DNA from: Macrothele yani
Taxonomy: Eukaryota > Arthropoda > Arachnida > Araneae > Macrothelidae
Direction of reading: 5' to 3'
Length of the DNA: 64,000 nucleotides
Assembly: GCA_039090855.1 (NCBI GenBank)
Contig: CM077005.1
Location: forward strand, 18,577,921-18,641,920
Made by a program: the position numbers and the translations under genes. Each line of letters opens with the position of its first letter. Positions within the stretch are counted from its first letter, which is position 1. This document shows, piece by piece, positions 20,919 to 33,085 of the stretch. The notes below the pieces were generated by a model, which saw only the letters and a program-made list of their open reading frames with translations, did no database searches and was not told the origin of the DNA.

Positions 20919-23333
20919 TCATTTCATTTATTTCGTATTTCGGTTGTTACAGTGTGCAGTAGACATTCAAATGTAAAGCAAATTAATACAGCAACAACCA
21001 GGAAATAAGAGGGGAAAGGCCTCCACGAAGCCTGACGAGTCCTCTCATCCTGACGACTAAAGACAAAAAATATTCAAAAACAAAGCAAGCCAGGAACATC
21101 GTACAACCCGTTTAGGAGGTGAAAATGATAATAATAATAAAGGCATCACGAAACTGATTTCAGGAGTTGTTTAAGTTTTCTTTTAAACAAGTTATATTTA
21201 TTAATTGCTAACAATTGTGGTGGGAGCGAATTCCGAATCTGCGGGCCAGCATAATTAATTAAAACTCTAGAACGTTCATGTGAAGGGAAACAAGAGATCA
21301 GTCAGGTTTTATGTCTAGTTGAGTGAGAATGGTTAGGGACAGATAAAGATTATAAAGAAGAGAATAAGCGATTCTTTACCCTTTTAAACATGAGTTTTGC
21401 CAAGTTAAAACTGTATAACTGATCAATATTTAATAACTGAACTTTATTAGGCTGCAATCTGGGGAGAAAATTAGGACTTGAAAAGGAGGAACCTGAAAGT
21501 CTGAATTGCACCAATCTCAAAAATCTATTTTGTAATCTCTGAAGTTTAGTTAAGTTATAATTGGTAGTCGAGCCCCAGACCGAAATGCAATATGAAAAAT
21601 AGGGATAAATTAAAGTGTAATAAAGTAAAATAATAATTTTCGGAGACAAATAAGCCATAACTCAGCTAATGATTCCAAGATTTCGAGAAATTAGGGAAAT
21701 AAGATGATCAATGTGAGAGTTGGAATTGACTGAAAAACATCTAAGTATTTAAGACTTTGTACAACCTCAACCTGTGTGTCATTTAAAATTATAGAATGTA
21801 GAGGGTTTGTATTCCGATCACAGGAGAAAATTAAAATTTTTGTTTTCTTAACATTAATAGCAAGAGAATTACAGGTAAACCAATCGACTGCGGTGAGAAA
21901 ATCATTTTGTAATATCTGAATCAATGAGTCAATTTCGTTACCATGAATAAATAGGGTTACGTCATCAGTATATAGAATTAGGTCAGCTTCCCGAAGTTGT
22001 AAGCCTAAATCGTTGATATAAATGTTAAACAATAACGGTGGAAGAATAGAACCCTAGGAAACTCCGGATAAGAGTAACTGGCGATTAGATTTAATGTCAA
22101 TCTCAGTATATTGATACCGATCGGAAAGGTAACTTCTTAAGAGTTGGATGACTGAACCCCTAATATCAAAATTATAAAGTTTATTTAACAAGATCTTATA
22201 ATTTAAAGTATCAAAAGCTTTGGAAAGGTCAATAAATAAACCCATAGAATAATTAAAGTTTAATAGATTAGTCTGAATTTTATTTTTTAAATACAATAAA
22301 GCTAATTCAGTTGAAGAGTTTGGGATAAAACGAAATTGATTTTTATTAGATAACTGATATTTATTGAAAAATAAGAAAAGTCTTCGAAATAACATTTTCT
22401 CAAACTTTCTCGCAAAAATAGGAACTTTTGCAATTGGACGGTAATTATTAACATCAGTTGGAGCTCCCTTTTTTAAGATTGGAATGATTTTAAATATTTT
22501 AAACGAATTCGGATAAATGCCCGAGGAAAACATATTATTATAAATGTGCAATGAAGGGGTTGCAATGTAATAAATTATTGGCTTTAATACAGTAGGAATA
22601 ATATCATCCGGTCCTGCAGAAGTATTTAAATTGGTTGAATGTATTTGATGAATAAGTTCAGATTTAGTAACTTTTGGCATATGAATAGAATTGGAACAGC
22701 GGATCCAAGGAGGGGAAGTTTGTTGAAAATTAAGTTTAGGTACCTGTTGAGAAACTACAAAGTGATCGTTAAAAGGATTAACAATGGATGGTATAAGTCA
22801 GTGATCTGAGCGGAATTACATGTAAGAGAAATCGGCGAAGTAGAACGGTAACCACGACCAAGAAGTGAATTTAGGTGTTTCCAAGTTAGTTTCTTATTAA
22901 TATGAGAAACAATCTTAAAATAATACTCCCTTTTTAATTTTCTAACAGTGGAATTCAGACCATTTCGAAAGGTTTTAAAAGCATCGAAATCCTCTTGCAG
23001 GCGAGTTTTTAAAAATTCAGGAAAAAGTTTTTTTTTTATTAATTAAATTCAAGCAATGACAAGAAATCCGTGATTTACGCTGAGGTTTTTTTTTCTGTTG
23101 CTGTTTTTTTTTAATTACAAGAAGATTTTAAAATAGGGAATGTTTTATTGTAGATTGTTAAGAAAATTTTCAAAAAAGTATTGTAAGCCAGGCCTGGGTC
23201 AGATAAATTTAAAACCTCATCCCACTGGGTAGAAAAAATACGATGTGTAAATATATTAAGATTAACTGAGTTAATTGAGCGCACAGTCGCGTAAGAGATT
23301 TTAGGTTGATTCAAATTAATACAAACAATAACA
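20919..23333 (-). mobile_element. CR1/Jockey-like LINE, 5' truncated
   Basis: Minus strand. The 3' tail aaataaatgaaatgaaa lies at 20919-20940, then a ~400-bp 3' UTR, then RT coding upstream to about 23314. No clear target duplication. A second member of the family probably occupies 40145-42700, sharing the same kind of tail and a 'gcctgac(g/a)ag' block in the 3' UTR. Confidence 0.85.
21350..23314 (-). pseudogene. LINE reverse transcriptase, several breaks
   Basis: Pieces in order from the 5' side: linker region (23314-23111, WDEVLNLSDPGLAYNTFLKI), RT fingers and palm (22680-22054: NTSAGPDDIIPTVLKP, NYRPIAKVPIFARKFE, FIDLSKAFDTLNYKIL), the motif C block (22032-21691: LFNIYINDL, LILYTDDVTLF; usual FADD reads YTDD), then thumb and C-terminus (21658-21350: YPYFSYCISVWGST, LQRLQNRFLRL). 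Stops and frameshifts separate the pieces, and no endonuclease domain remains. Activity would be target-primed reverse transcription, but it is dead. Confidence 0.88.
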
Positions 23334-23648
23334 CTTGGCTAAGAAAAACAACACTGACATTAAAGTAGAACACGCAGTCTTCAAATAACTTCAATTTAAT
23401 AATATTGTATCAACAATTAGTATTATAACTTACACCATCTCCACACACACTGCTGCTGCTCAAACATTATATCGTTCAGTTCTCATCTCAGACATCCACA
23501 CGTCATTCGTTTTAACCTCAGAGTGTTGCCAACCACACTCTTGCGAGAGAGAAGACATCACGTTAAGTTTGAAAATGCTAAGGAAAACGAACTCAAATTT
23601 ACCTAGAGAAAGAAACTAAAAAGGGAAGTTAAATTACAGTGTACGTCA
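23334..23648. other. Unassigned spacer
   Basis: No feature recognised; contains a ctgctgctg run near 23455. Confidence 0.35.
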
Positions 23649-23818
23649 CAACCATTCGCCCGAAATGGGTCCAAGTTCGAATCCCGGTTAGGCATGGCTG
23701 TTGTGTTCGTCTTACGGCTCTGGCTCTCTCCCTACCCTGGAACCAGTGACCCAAATTATAGCCCATTGAGTTGCTCCCGGGGTGGTCTTTAACCCTGCCA
23801 TACAAAAAATTGCCTTTC
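23649..23818 (+). mobile_element. SINE family 1, decayed
   Basis: Starts inside the tRNA-like head (cattcgcccgaaatgggtcc), with B box GTTCGAATCCC, the ccctggaaccagtgac block and gttgctc...ggtggtc 3' end. The A-box part is missing. 23819-24298 contains no recognised feature. Confidence 0.75.
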
Positions 23819-24300
23819 ATTGGCGCGACTAGGTGCATACTCCGAGGCTCTGGAACCCATAGTGAAATTCATTGATCGTTATTGAGCACCTATTAAATCA
23901 TTGACAACAATAAAAGCCCCCCCCTCCCCCAAAAAACAATTTAGATTAGACATTTCTTATAATTCTAGAGGGATAACTCTATAACGTCGTTCTTCACAGT
24001 AAGTACTGCTATGTGTAAAACGATTTAGTACAACGAGAGGGCAATATCTTGAAAAGGCTAATATTGAAATCGCTTGATTTCCATTGGGAGGAAAGTGATA
24101 CATGTAATATGCTTTAAATTTTCATGAACTAAAATTTACATAAGTAAACAAAAACAGAAGGTAAAGTGGATATAATATGCGTCACAACTCATAGAAAGTA
24201 TATATCATGCATTGGATGATCTACTTTAAATAATTGTTAAAAAACGATAATTAGGAATAAATTTGTTTAAAACTCCTATTCCTACTTTTTTTTTTTATTA

Positions 24301-25576
24301 GGTGTGCAACTTAATTCTCAGCCACAGGCACGACACGTTGACAGCAAATTATAGCAAATCGAATGCGTACCTAATCAGGGAAATAATCCCCGTCGTGTTG
24401 GATACATTTGAGCTATCGGTCAGGTAGCTGCCGAATACCACTGCTGAAAAAAGAGGGCTGTTTCGAGTTGATAAAGTCATCAATACTTGTGTGGACCTCC
24501 TTCGACAGAAGTGAAGTGCGTGCCATTCAGATGATGTTGCAGGGAGCGAAAGAGGTAGTAATCCGACGGGGGCGAAGTCTGGAGAATACGCCGGGTGGGA
24601 CAAAATCTCCCATCCCAGGCTGATGATCGTGTTTAAAGTCGTTTTCGCGGTGTGAGGACGCGCGTTATCCTGAAGCAACAGGACCGACCTTCTGCCCTTT
24701 GCCGGTGTATCGCCTTTTCTCCTCCATTGCGTCGCTCACACGAATGAGTTGCTGACAATAACGCTCAGCATTGACCGTTTCACCAGGTTTGAGCAACTCA
24801 TAGTGTACGACGCCGCGCTGATCCCACCATACGCACAGCAACAACTTCCTGGCATGGATATTCGGCTTGGCGGTACTGGTGGTAGGCTGACCTAGGATAA
24901 ACGCACGATTTGCGCCGCTTAGGATTATCGTGGAGGATCCACTTCTCATCACGGATCAAAATGTTGTGGAGGAAATCCTTCTCCTTGAATCTGGAGAGCA
25001 AGGACACAGCAACATCGTAGCGCCTAGACTTGTTCGCAGCTGTGAGTTATTGGGGCACCCAACGGCCCTCCTTGTGAATCCGTCCAAGCTTGTGCAGGCG
25101 CTTTGCATTGGCTTGCCGTATTACTCCGAGTTCCTCGACGAGCTCTGACTGTGTGCGACAGAAATCCGCATTCAACAGTTGTTCCAGTTCCTCATCGTCA
25201 ACTTTCTGTGGCTGTCCCGGACGTTCTGCATCACGGAGATCGAAATTTCCCTGCTTAAACCGCTGTAACCACTTCTTACACGTACTGTAGGACACAGCAG
25301 CCTCACCCAAAGCAGCACAGATCATTTGCTGGGCTTTCGCGGAACTTTTTTTCATCTGAAACACAAACAGCAGGCAGTGCTCAAATGTTGCTTCTTAAAC
25401 GACATTGCTTTCACCGTCAACTTTCGTCAATTCTGTCACTACAGCTGTGAGCTGTTACGGTTGCGTGGAAAGCTGTTGGATGGCGCTGCAATCAGCCATT
25501 ATCGCACACAGCTATTTGCATTTGCCGACGTTCTATGATCGCTTGCGGTTAGAAGCCGAGAATTATGTTGCACACC
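24301..25576 (-). mobile_element. Mariner transposon, second family (1,276 bp)
   Basis: Ends ggtgtgcaacttaattctc and gagaattatgttgcacacc, TA on both sides (24299-24300, 25577-25578). Full length but coding is broken. Confidence 0.92.
24349..25364 (-). pseudogene. Mariner transposase, frameshifted
   Basis: N-terminal domain 25364-25047 (SYSTCKKWLQRFKQGNFDLRD, GQPQKVDDEELEQLL), then IRDEKWIL (first Asp) in a second frame, LLLCVWWDQRGVVHYELL, LQDNARPHTAKT (second Asp) and SPDFAPVGLLP, where a slip destroys the third Asp motif. At least three frame changes. A different mariner lineage from 17207-18484. Confidence 0.88.
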
Positions 25577-25578
25577 TA

Positions 25579-26361
25579 ATACCATTACATTTAATCACTT
25601 CTGATGAGTAGCTCTCAAATTTGCATTTTAACATTATGTAACACCAGTGGCTCACTCAGTGGGGGTGGCCCAGGGGCCCGGGCACTTCCTATGATCCTTT
25701 GTTTTCGGCTCCTTTTTTTTTAAATATATTTGTACTACATGTTTTTAAATATATATTTTACGAATCGTTGGAAACGCACGGCAGAGATATTTTAAATATA
25801 CATGTATATTTTACGAATCATTGAAAATACTGCAGAGATATTTTTTATCGCTTCCCAACATTCTGGGAGATATTTTATCCGGTGGTTTTTTTTTAATTTT
25901 TTTTTTCATTTTAATATTTTGGGACATTCCCAGGAAGAAAATCCTCCGGGCGCTACTGTGTTGTGCAAATGAGAAAATCTGCCGTAGCCTCAGTGTAACG
26001 TATACCACAAAACGCAATGCAATACAGCTTAAATTATGCACTGCATCGAACTATGAAATACCTGTGGTGTCACAGGTTATAATATACCACAGCCCACAAG
26101 TTTGAAGCCACGAACTATCATATATTTTTGAATTATGTTTTCAACTGTATATTTCGCTTGGGTTTCTTTTTTCTTTTCTTTTTTCATTTTGTTTAATTTT
26201 TTCTGCTCACACATGTGCCATGTTTATATAACACTTCATTGCGCTGGTTATCTGTGATAACAAGGACTTATGTGCAGTGTTCTTTCTTTCTAACAAGGGT
26301 CTTCGTCTTTCGGCCATAATCGCAGTGAGCATTTTGATAATTTAAGCAGAAATCGGTCACC
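25579..26361. other. Unassigned DNA
   Basis: 'ccagtggctcactcagtggggg' at about 25645 looks like a hAT-type end but no matching end was found. The ATAT/T-rich remainder is unassigned. Confidence 0.35.
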
Positions 26362-26597
26362 GCCTCCCCCGGTGGCGCAGTGGTCTAAGCGATGGCCTCT
26401 GATCATTCGTCCGAAAGGGGTCCGGGTTCGAATCCCGGTGAGGCATGGATGTTATGTTTATCTTACGGCACTGGCTCGCTCCCTTCCCTGGAACCAGTGA
26501 CCCTAAATTAGGGACGGGCGGCTGCTTATAGCCCACTGAGTTGCTCACGGTGGTCGCTAAACTTCCAATCAAAAAAAAAAAAAAAAAAAAAAAAAAA
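26362..26597 (+). mobile_element. SINE family 1 with target duplication
   Basis: Complete: tRNA-like head (cccggtggcgcagtggtcta, B box GGTTCGAATCC), body, and a 27-bp A tail. Imperfect duplication: aatcggtcacc before and aatcggacacc after (26598-26609). Confidence 0.93.
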
Positions 26598-26902
26598 GAA
26601 TCGGACACCTTTAACACCATAACAGCTACTTGAAAACAAACTGAGATCTCAAAATCCAAAATCGACTATTCTTCCCTATGGTGTTGATATTGTGTTTTCT
26701 GTAAAAATTAAGTTAATAGAGCTAAAAAAGGTATTTAGTAGGAATTTGCACAATACAGAAGCCCTTTTAAAACTTGATAAGAAACATAAAGCTTAATTTT
26801 GATAGTTGTCATCACTCTTCATCTGTTAGTTTCTGTAGATCGGTTGAGTATTATGTAACAGTTAACCTTAACCAGTATCTGATTTGCATCCTGTGCTTCT
26901 TA

Positions 26903-26905
<3 letters not shown>

Positions 26906-26943
<38 letters not shown>
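26906..26943. repeat. (ct)n microsatellite
   Basis: About 38 bp of pure ct. A shorter (ga)n lies at 27021-27036. Confidence 0.95.
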
Positions 26944-26945
<2 letters not shown>

Positions 26946-27077
26946 TTCTTCATAAAATTCATGTTAAAGGATCCTGATTCAGACAAGAGCGTACATACAG
27001 TATATCTGAATAATAATAATAGAGAGAGAGAGAGAGATGGCAAACTGATCACTCTTAACGAGACCGAAGGGTCCTGA

Positions 27078-27726
27078 TGGCTATACAAAATCAAGTTGTT
27101 AACACCAGAAACTACTGGAAGCATATCCTGAAGGACACTTCAGTGGAAAGCGACACATTCCGGCAATGGCATCAAGCGCCAGAGACCATCCAACATATCA
27201 CAGCAGGATGCAGACTCACAAGCAGAGTACACGAACAGGCACAATCAAGTCGCCAAGATTGTCCATCAGAATTTGGCAAGAAAGCACCACCTCATTACAA
27301 CTGAGCCTGTCCGCTACTACAAATATAAGCCTACAACGCTTCTAGAGAACAACACCCACAAGATGTACTAGGACAGATCGAACAGAACAGATAAGACCAT
27401 CCCCCACAATCGGCTCGACATCATCCTGATCGACAAAGGGAATTCAGCATACCTCATTGACATAGCCGTGCTTACACATGCAACACCAAAAAACGCACGA
27501 AGAGAAGCTGTCAAGGTATAACGACCTACGATACAAAGTCAAGGAAATGTGACATATGGATAACGTTACCACCGTCCCCATAGTATTATCAGTCACAGGA
27601 GTTGTACCTAAGACCATTCACAACTCTATACAGACACTAGGTCTTCAACCTAACACCTACATGGGACTATAGAAGGCAGCTATCCTGAGCACTTGTAGGA
27701 TAGTAAAGAAGTTTCTGGACAATTGA
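27078..27726 (+). pseudogene. R2-type retrotransposon endonuclease domain, broken
   Basis: Readable blocks in order: ETIQHITAGCRLTSRVHEQ, VRYYKYKPTTLLENNTHKMY, then KTIPHNRLDIILIDKGNSAYLI (the PD-(D/E)xK-like active site, with Pro to Leu before the Asp), and after a frameshift VPIVLSVTGVVPKTIHNSIQTL, LQPNTYMG, ILSTCRIVKKFL. This is the C-terminal restriction-like endonuclease of R2/R4-type non-LTR elements or their relatives. Stops include one after KMY and one after NTYMGL. No RT domain is nearby, so it is a 5'-truncated relic with an 'aataata' tail near 27818. Confidence 0.75.
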
Positions 27727-28263
27727 AAGAAATAAAATACCACTTCTCAGACTTGGTACGCCATACCCGTCCTGGAAGGAAGAGAAAAACCTCTGGAAGA
27801 TGTGGAATCATCTCATAATAATAGTAATAATAATAATGACATTTTCAAAATCTTACATAATGTAGCTAAAATCTTCCATAATGGTGCAACCTACCACAAA
27901 AAATTTAACAGTGAAGACAGTTTGTGCGGCTCATTATAAAGTAGCTCAATGTGGGAAATTAATTTAAAAACAGATAAATTAGATCAACAAATCTGCAGCG
28001 TTGTAGGAGCTGCAAAAATCGTTCCAGTTCGAAACTAAAACTGAGAACCTCTCCCTATGAGTCGCATTGCTTTCCAGTCACTAGGAATTTTAATTGGCGC
28101 GCGATGTGCATGTAACTTTGTCCAGACGACAGGAAATATTGTTAATTACTCGATGCTTGTTGGACAAACTAATGTGAACACCTGGGAAATAGGCGGTATG
28201 TCTTTATTAAAAAAGTGTTGGACCCCCATTTGTCATTAATACAGTTTCCAACCTCTTGGAATA
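27727..28263. other. Unassigned DNA
   Basis: 3' remains of the relic before it and AT-rich sequence. Nothing else recognised. Confidence 0.35.
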
Positions 28264-30023
28264 GTAGAGAGAAAACCTTCCTTTGGTGTACACAGATTTA
28301 ACATTGTGCTCGTCACAGCGGCGCCTCACGGCCGTCGCAGGGGCCGTCACAGGAAGGGGGCGGAGCTCCTCTAGAGTCCTCTTCATGATGTGCTCCTCAT
28401 GAGTGAACGTACCGGAAGTTTCTTATCTCCAGTGATAGCAGTATTTAGTGAAATTTGGCAAGCCGCCCCGGTGGCGCAGTGGTCTAAGGCGCTGGCCTCT
28501 GATCATTCGTCCGTAAGGGGTCTGGGTTCGAATCCCGGTCAGGCATGGATGTTGTGTTTGTCTTACGGCACTGGCTCTCTCCCTTCCCTGGAACCAGTGA
28601 CCCTAAATTAGGGACGGGCGACTGCTTATAGCCCATTGAGTTGCTCACGGTGGTCGTTAAACCTCCAATCAAAAAAAAAAAAAAAAAAAGAAATTTGGCA
28701 ATTGTTTGGGAAAGGAAGTTCTGTGTATGTAATTATTGGACTTTGGCAAAATGTTTGAGAAATTTAATGGAATGTATTCATTATAACTTTTTTCGGACTC
28801 CCCAACTTAGGATATATTTTTTCCCATGTGTAATACGGGTTTTTACTCGTGATTTGTCCGTGTATTATTTTTTCGATTAATTTAAGCTAATTCTTCATGT
28901 TTCTTCCCCTAACGAAATTACTTAGTTCAAGTATTATTTATTCTTTGTTTTTCTCCCAAATAATTCCTAAGTGTCCCCAACTCATTCGGAGTTGGGGGTA
29001 TCAGGAAAGACACTCCCCTCATTGTCTGCTTCTTTCTTTGACTGCTTCTTCACTGACAGAGCTAGAAAAAGTCCTTTTCAGGACTAATTTCTATTTTTAT
29101 TTCATTATCTTTATTCAATTTTCTTTTGTTTGCATGTGTGTGAATGAATGTCACTGCGTGACCTTCTCTTCGTAAGCCTTACTGTATTTTATTTTTTATT
29201 ATGGAACCATGTTTGGTGAATTTCACCATCGCCGTTTGCTGCAATAAGGCGACAAAGAGGGAAGTGGCTTTCCTGATACCCCCATCTCTGAATGGATAGT
29301 ACAAGTATTGATTTAATAATTCGCTCGGGGGACCTTTAGCTGTAGAAGTTCTTTGATTTCAATTTCCTTTCCTTGATGTATATTTTAAATTTAGGTGAGA
29401 ATTAACTGTCCCAAAACTAACTTTTTTCTAATACGAAGTTGCAAAATTATCAAAACCGTATTACATATCCCGAATGTTGTTAAAAAAATCAATAAGGGAG
29501 AACGAAATAAAGAACCAAGTTAGAACAAAATGAGTTATAATACATATATAATAAATAAAATTTCTTGAGTTGGGAACAAACATTTAGGAATTATTTGGGA
29601 GAAAAACAAAGAATAAATAATACTTGAACTAAGTAATTTCGTTAGGGGAAGAAACATGAAGAATTAGTGTAAATTAATCGAAAAAATAATACACGAACAA
29701 ATCACGAGTAAAAACCGGTATTACATATGGGAAAAAAATATATCCTAAGTTGGGAAGTCCGAAAAAAGCTATAATGAATACATTCCATAAAATTTCTCAA
29801 ACATTTTGCCAAAGTCCAATAATTACATACACAGAACTTCCTTTCCCAAACAATTGCCAAAGTTCAATAAATACTGCTATCACCGGAGATAAGAAACTTC
29901 CGGTAGGTTCACTCATGAGGAGGACTCTTGAGGAGCTCCGCCCCCTTCCTGTGATGGCCCCTGCGACGGCCGTGAGGAGCACAATGTTAAGTCTATGTAC
30001 ACCAAAGGAAGCTTTTCTCTCTA
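28264..30023. mobile_element. Large foldback (inverted-repeat) element carrying a SINE
   Basis: The left arm, about 28264-28983, and right arm, about 29572-30023, are inverted copies over ~460-490 bp once the SINE at 28461-28689 is removed. Shared blocks include cggaagtttcttatctcc, aaaggaagttctgtgtatg and cgaaattacttagttcaag. A second, shorter inverted pair in the spacer reads ggggtatcaggaaag (28995) and its complement (29268). No ORF of note. Element class is unclear; the outer target duplication was not resolved. Confidence 0.85.
28461..28689 (+). mobile_element. SINE family 1, perfect target duplication
   Basis: Complete copy, flanked by gaaatttggca at 28450-28460 and 28690-28700. Inserted into the left arm of the foldback element; the right arm lacks it, so it came after the inverted repeat formed. 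Confidence 0.96.
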
Positions 30024-30938
30024 CTTGGAATAGATAAATACAGCTTTTGAATACTCTGTAGTGGAATGTTGTACAGTGCTCAAAATGGAAATTTTGAAGT
30101 GCCGGTATGCTTATATTTAGCTAAAAATCATTTGGAAAAAATATCTTTCCCAGAAAATCTCCAAAAGTGAAAAAGTAAAAAAAAAAAAAATCCTTGGATG
30201 AAAAACTCCTTTGTTTGAAAATTTAACTGACAATTCCATGGAATACTATTACACCATAAGTTAAGTTGGCCGCCGATTTCAGTTGGTTGGTTTGTGGATC
30301 CAGAGGACACTACTTATGCTACACCTAGGACTGGGGTTAGACTTGTTTATAAGGAGGAGTTTCTAACCTAGGACCAACGGATTGACGAGACTTCCGAACC
30401 TTGGCTAATCATTAGTGATTCAGTTAGACTTGAACCCAGAAGTTTAAGGTCCCGAGCCGAGAAGGTAGTCCCCTTCCAATAGGGACTTTCATGAAGTAGA
30501 AAGTCAGGGAATTAGAACCTCCGCAATCAATTAGTCTTAAATTAATAGCAATCTCACCAACCACCCTAAAAAAAAAGTCCCAAGTGGAAAAAGTTTATAC
30601 TTATTGCTGTTGCTGCAAAACTAAAATTTTTGTTTAATCTATTACTCCCAATTCTTCATTCTATGAAGAAGCTCTCGAAATTGAATATATTAAATAAATG
30701 ATATAATAAAAATTACAGACATCTTTGGTGGGATGATCTGGGGCTTGGGAAAGATGTGGTCATACCTATGGGTAGCTTCATTTCTATCCTATGAAGAATT
30801 GAACTTATAGCTCATGTGTGCACCACTCCCCTTCCCACACAGCTATTTATCAAGGACACGAGCCACATAAGGGTTTAAGAACGCGAGCTCGTAATTCTGG
30901 GACAAAAAAAATCATTTCTGCAGTTCTCATTATCAAAA
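30024..30938. other. Unassigned DNA
   Basis: No gene recognised. AT-rich with a short A run near 30178. Confidence 0.4.
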
Positions 30939-31253
30939 TTAGTGCCGGTATGAAATACTAGGAAAAACGAAGTGTCGGTATACCATACCGGCGAATGCAT
31001 GCCAATTTCGAGCTCTGATGTTGTGCCATTCGTTAATCAGAACATCAGCCAACTGCCTCTGTGACGTTAGTGGAGGGAATGTGCTTCTCACTCTGCTCTT
31101 CAAAACTGCCCGTAGCGGTTCGATTGTATTCAAGTCGGGTGATTGGTCTGGCCATGGCAGATGTTTAAGTACATCTTGGCGCTCCTCAGACCAAGACTGA
31201 ACCGTTCTGGCTGAGTGTATCGGCGCATTATCATCTTTGAAAATGGCATCATT

Positions 31254-31821
31254 ACACATTTTGAAGATGACAATCCGATTTTTGGCGTAAATGTGACAAG
31301 GATGGTAAGTCAGATAATATTTGAAAACTTGAAAATTTTCATCGTCCTGGAGCGGGACTCGAACCCACGTCTCCCAGAAAACGCCTAGGTATGCTAACCA
31401 CTACACCACCCAGAACGACCAAGTTTCAAGTTTCCGATCAATTTGAATTTAACCATCACAGGATTCGCTAGTCGAAGCAACCGGCATTCATGTTTAGCGA
31501 ATCTGGAGGTTAATAATCCTATCCCGTGATTGCCCGGAGAAGCAGATAAATCATGAATGCCGGTCGCTTCGACTAGCGAATCCTGTGATGGTTAAATTCA
31601 AATTGATCGGAAACTTGAAACTTGGTCGTTCTGGGTGGTGTAGTGGTTAGCATACCTAGGCGTTTTCTGGGAGACGCGGGTTCGAGTCCCGCTCCAGGAC
31701 GATGAAAATTTTCAAGTTTTCAAATATTATCTGACTTACCATCCTTGTCACATTTACGCCAAAAATCGGATTGTCATCTTCAAAATTTGTATTATATGGC
31801 GTAATCCCGTATTTCTTTCAT
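31254..31821. mobile_element. Head-to-head inverted tRNA-derived element (568 bp)
   Basis: A 12-bp duplication, aatggcatcatt, lies at 31242-31253 and 31822-31833, inside the Tc1 gene. Arms 31259-31492 and 31552-31786 are near-perfect inverted copies around a 59-bp spacer. Each arm has a tRNA-like segment with its head toward the centre, so the two face outward. The unit has no ORF and no poly(A) tail. Behaves as one inserted unit, unlike two chance SINEs. Confidence 0.9.
31627..31701 (+). ncRNA. tRNA-like sequence in the inverted element
   Basis: A box GGTGTAGTGGTTAGCAT, B box GGGTTCGAGTCCC, with the 5' TTCTGG pairing with the 3' CCAGGA. The mirror copy is on the minus strand at about 31343-31418. 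Confidence 0.75.
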
Positions 31822-31996
31822 AATGGCATCATTGTTGGGAAGCAACATTTTGGTCACAGCATGCATCTGATCAACTAGAATGTCCAAGTACTGGCTTGCA
31901 GTAACTCGACCATATAAGGTAATGATGAAGATATCCGAATACCAGGATATTTGTTAAGAATACAACGTGGTTTGTCACAAATATTTATTTTTTCAA

Positions 31997-32039
31997 GTCG
32001 ACCATGGTTTCGCTGGTATTGACCCAACTTCACCAGGAC
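31997..32039 (-). ncRNA. Hammerhead-ribozyme-like motif (left copy)
   Basis: Minus strand: CTGGTGA where CTGATGA is needed, stem II, GAAACC-AT-GGT as a minimal stem III, then C and GAC pairing with the upstream GTC. One core base (A6) is changed, so self-cleavage is likely lost. Confidence 0.6.
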
Positions 32040-32802
32040 GAATGGCACGTAAATATTCATATTGTATATGATATCATAAATGGTGTTTATAGTCATGGAT
32101 GTTGGTTAGTTGCTTCCACGCGTTTGATAGAAATTGAGCGAATGCCAAGTCATTAACAAGTTGCGAAGACATCTGATATGTATGGAAAGCTTCCAAAATA
32201 TCAAGTTTGGTGGTTGAATCTGGCCTGTCAATTAGTCTTGCTTCTTCAAAGAGAAATTTATGGTCCTTTTCGTAACAGTGTTTAGTCATTGATGACTTCT
32301 TTGGGTCGCAATTCCGAATGTAGATCTCGTGTTCCTTCAATCGAAAACGGCAAGGCTCTACGGGTCTATCCTATATACGAAGTGACACATTCACATGGAT
32401 TTTGATAAATTCCAGACAAGTTTTTGTTTTCAACATAGTCCTTTGATCCAAAAAAAGTTCACTTTGTTCATGGGTTCAAAAATCACTTTAAAAATAAAGT
32501 TTTTGAGAATTTTTGAAATTATATTATATAGGACAGACCCGCAGAGCCTTCCGTTTTCGATTGAAGCAGCACAAGACCTAAATTCGGAACTGTGACCTAA
32601 AGAAGTAATTGGTAACTAAACACTGTTACAAAAAGGACCATAAGTTTCTCTTTGAAGAAGCAAGTCTAATTGACAGGCCAGATTCAACCACCAAACTTGA
32701 TATTTTGGAAGCTTTCCATATATATCAGAAGTCTTCGCAACTTGTTAATGACATGGCATCCACAGCATTTCTATCAAGAAGCAACAAACCAAAACCTGTG
32801 AC

Positions 32803-33022
32803 TTTTTTTTTTTTGATTGGAGGTTTAACGACCACCGTGAGGAACTCAACGGGCTATAAGCAGTCGCCCGTCCCTAATTTAGGGTCACTGGTTCCAGGGA
32901 AGGGAGAGCGCCAGTGCCGTATGACAGACACAACATCCATGCCTCGCCGGGATTCGAACCCGGACCCCTTACGGACGAATGATCAGAGGCCATCGCTTAG
33001 ACCACTGAGCCACTGGGGCGTC
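32803..33022 (-). mobile_element. SINE family 1, perfect target duplication
   Basis: Minus strand with its poly(A) tail as T run at 32803-32814. Flanked by aaacctgtgac at 32792-32802 and 33023-33033. Lies inside the right Penelope arm. Confidence 0.96.
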
Positions 33023-33085
33023 AAACCTGTGACTGTAAACACCATTTATGATATCATGTACAATTTGAATATTTACGTGTCATTC

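Noticed and set aside
20829..23390. Direct repeat 'tcaaataacttca' flanking the LINE as its target duplication
   Set aside because: The two copies lie 80 and 40 bp outside the inferred LINE ends, so they cannot be its duplication and may be chance.
25640..25700. Complete hAT element
   Set aside because: One hAT-like end only; no partner end or 8-bp duplication found.
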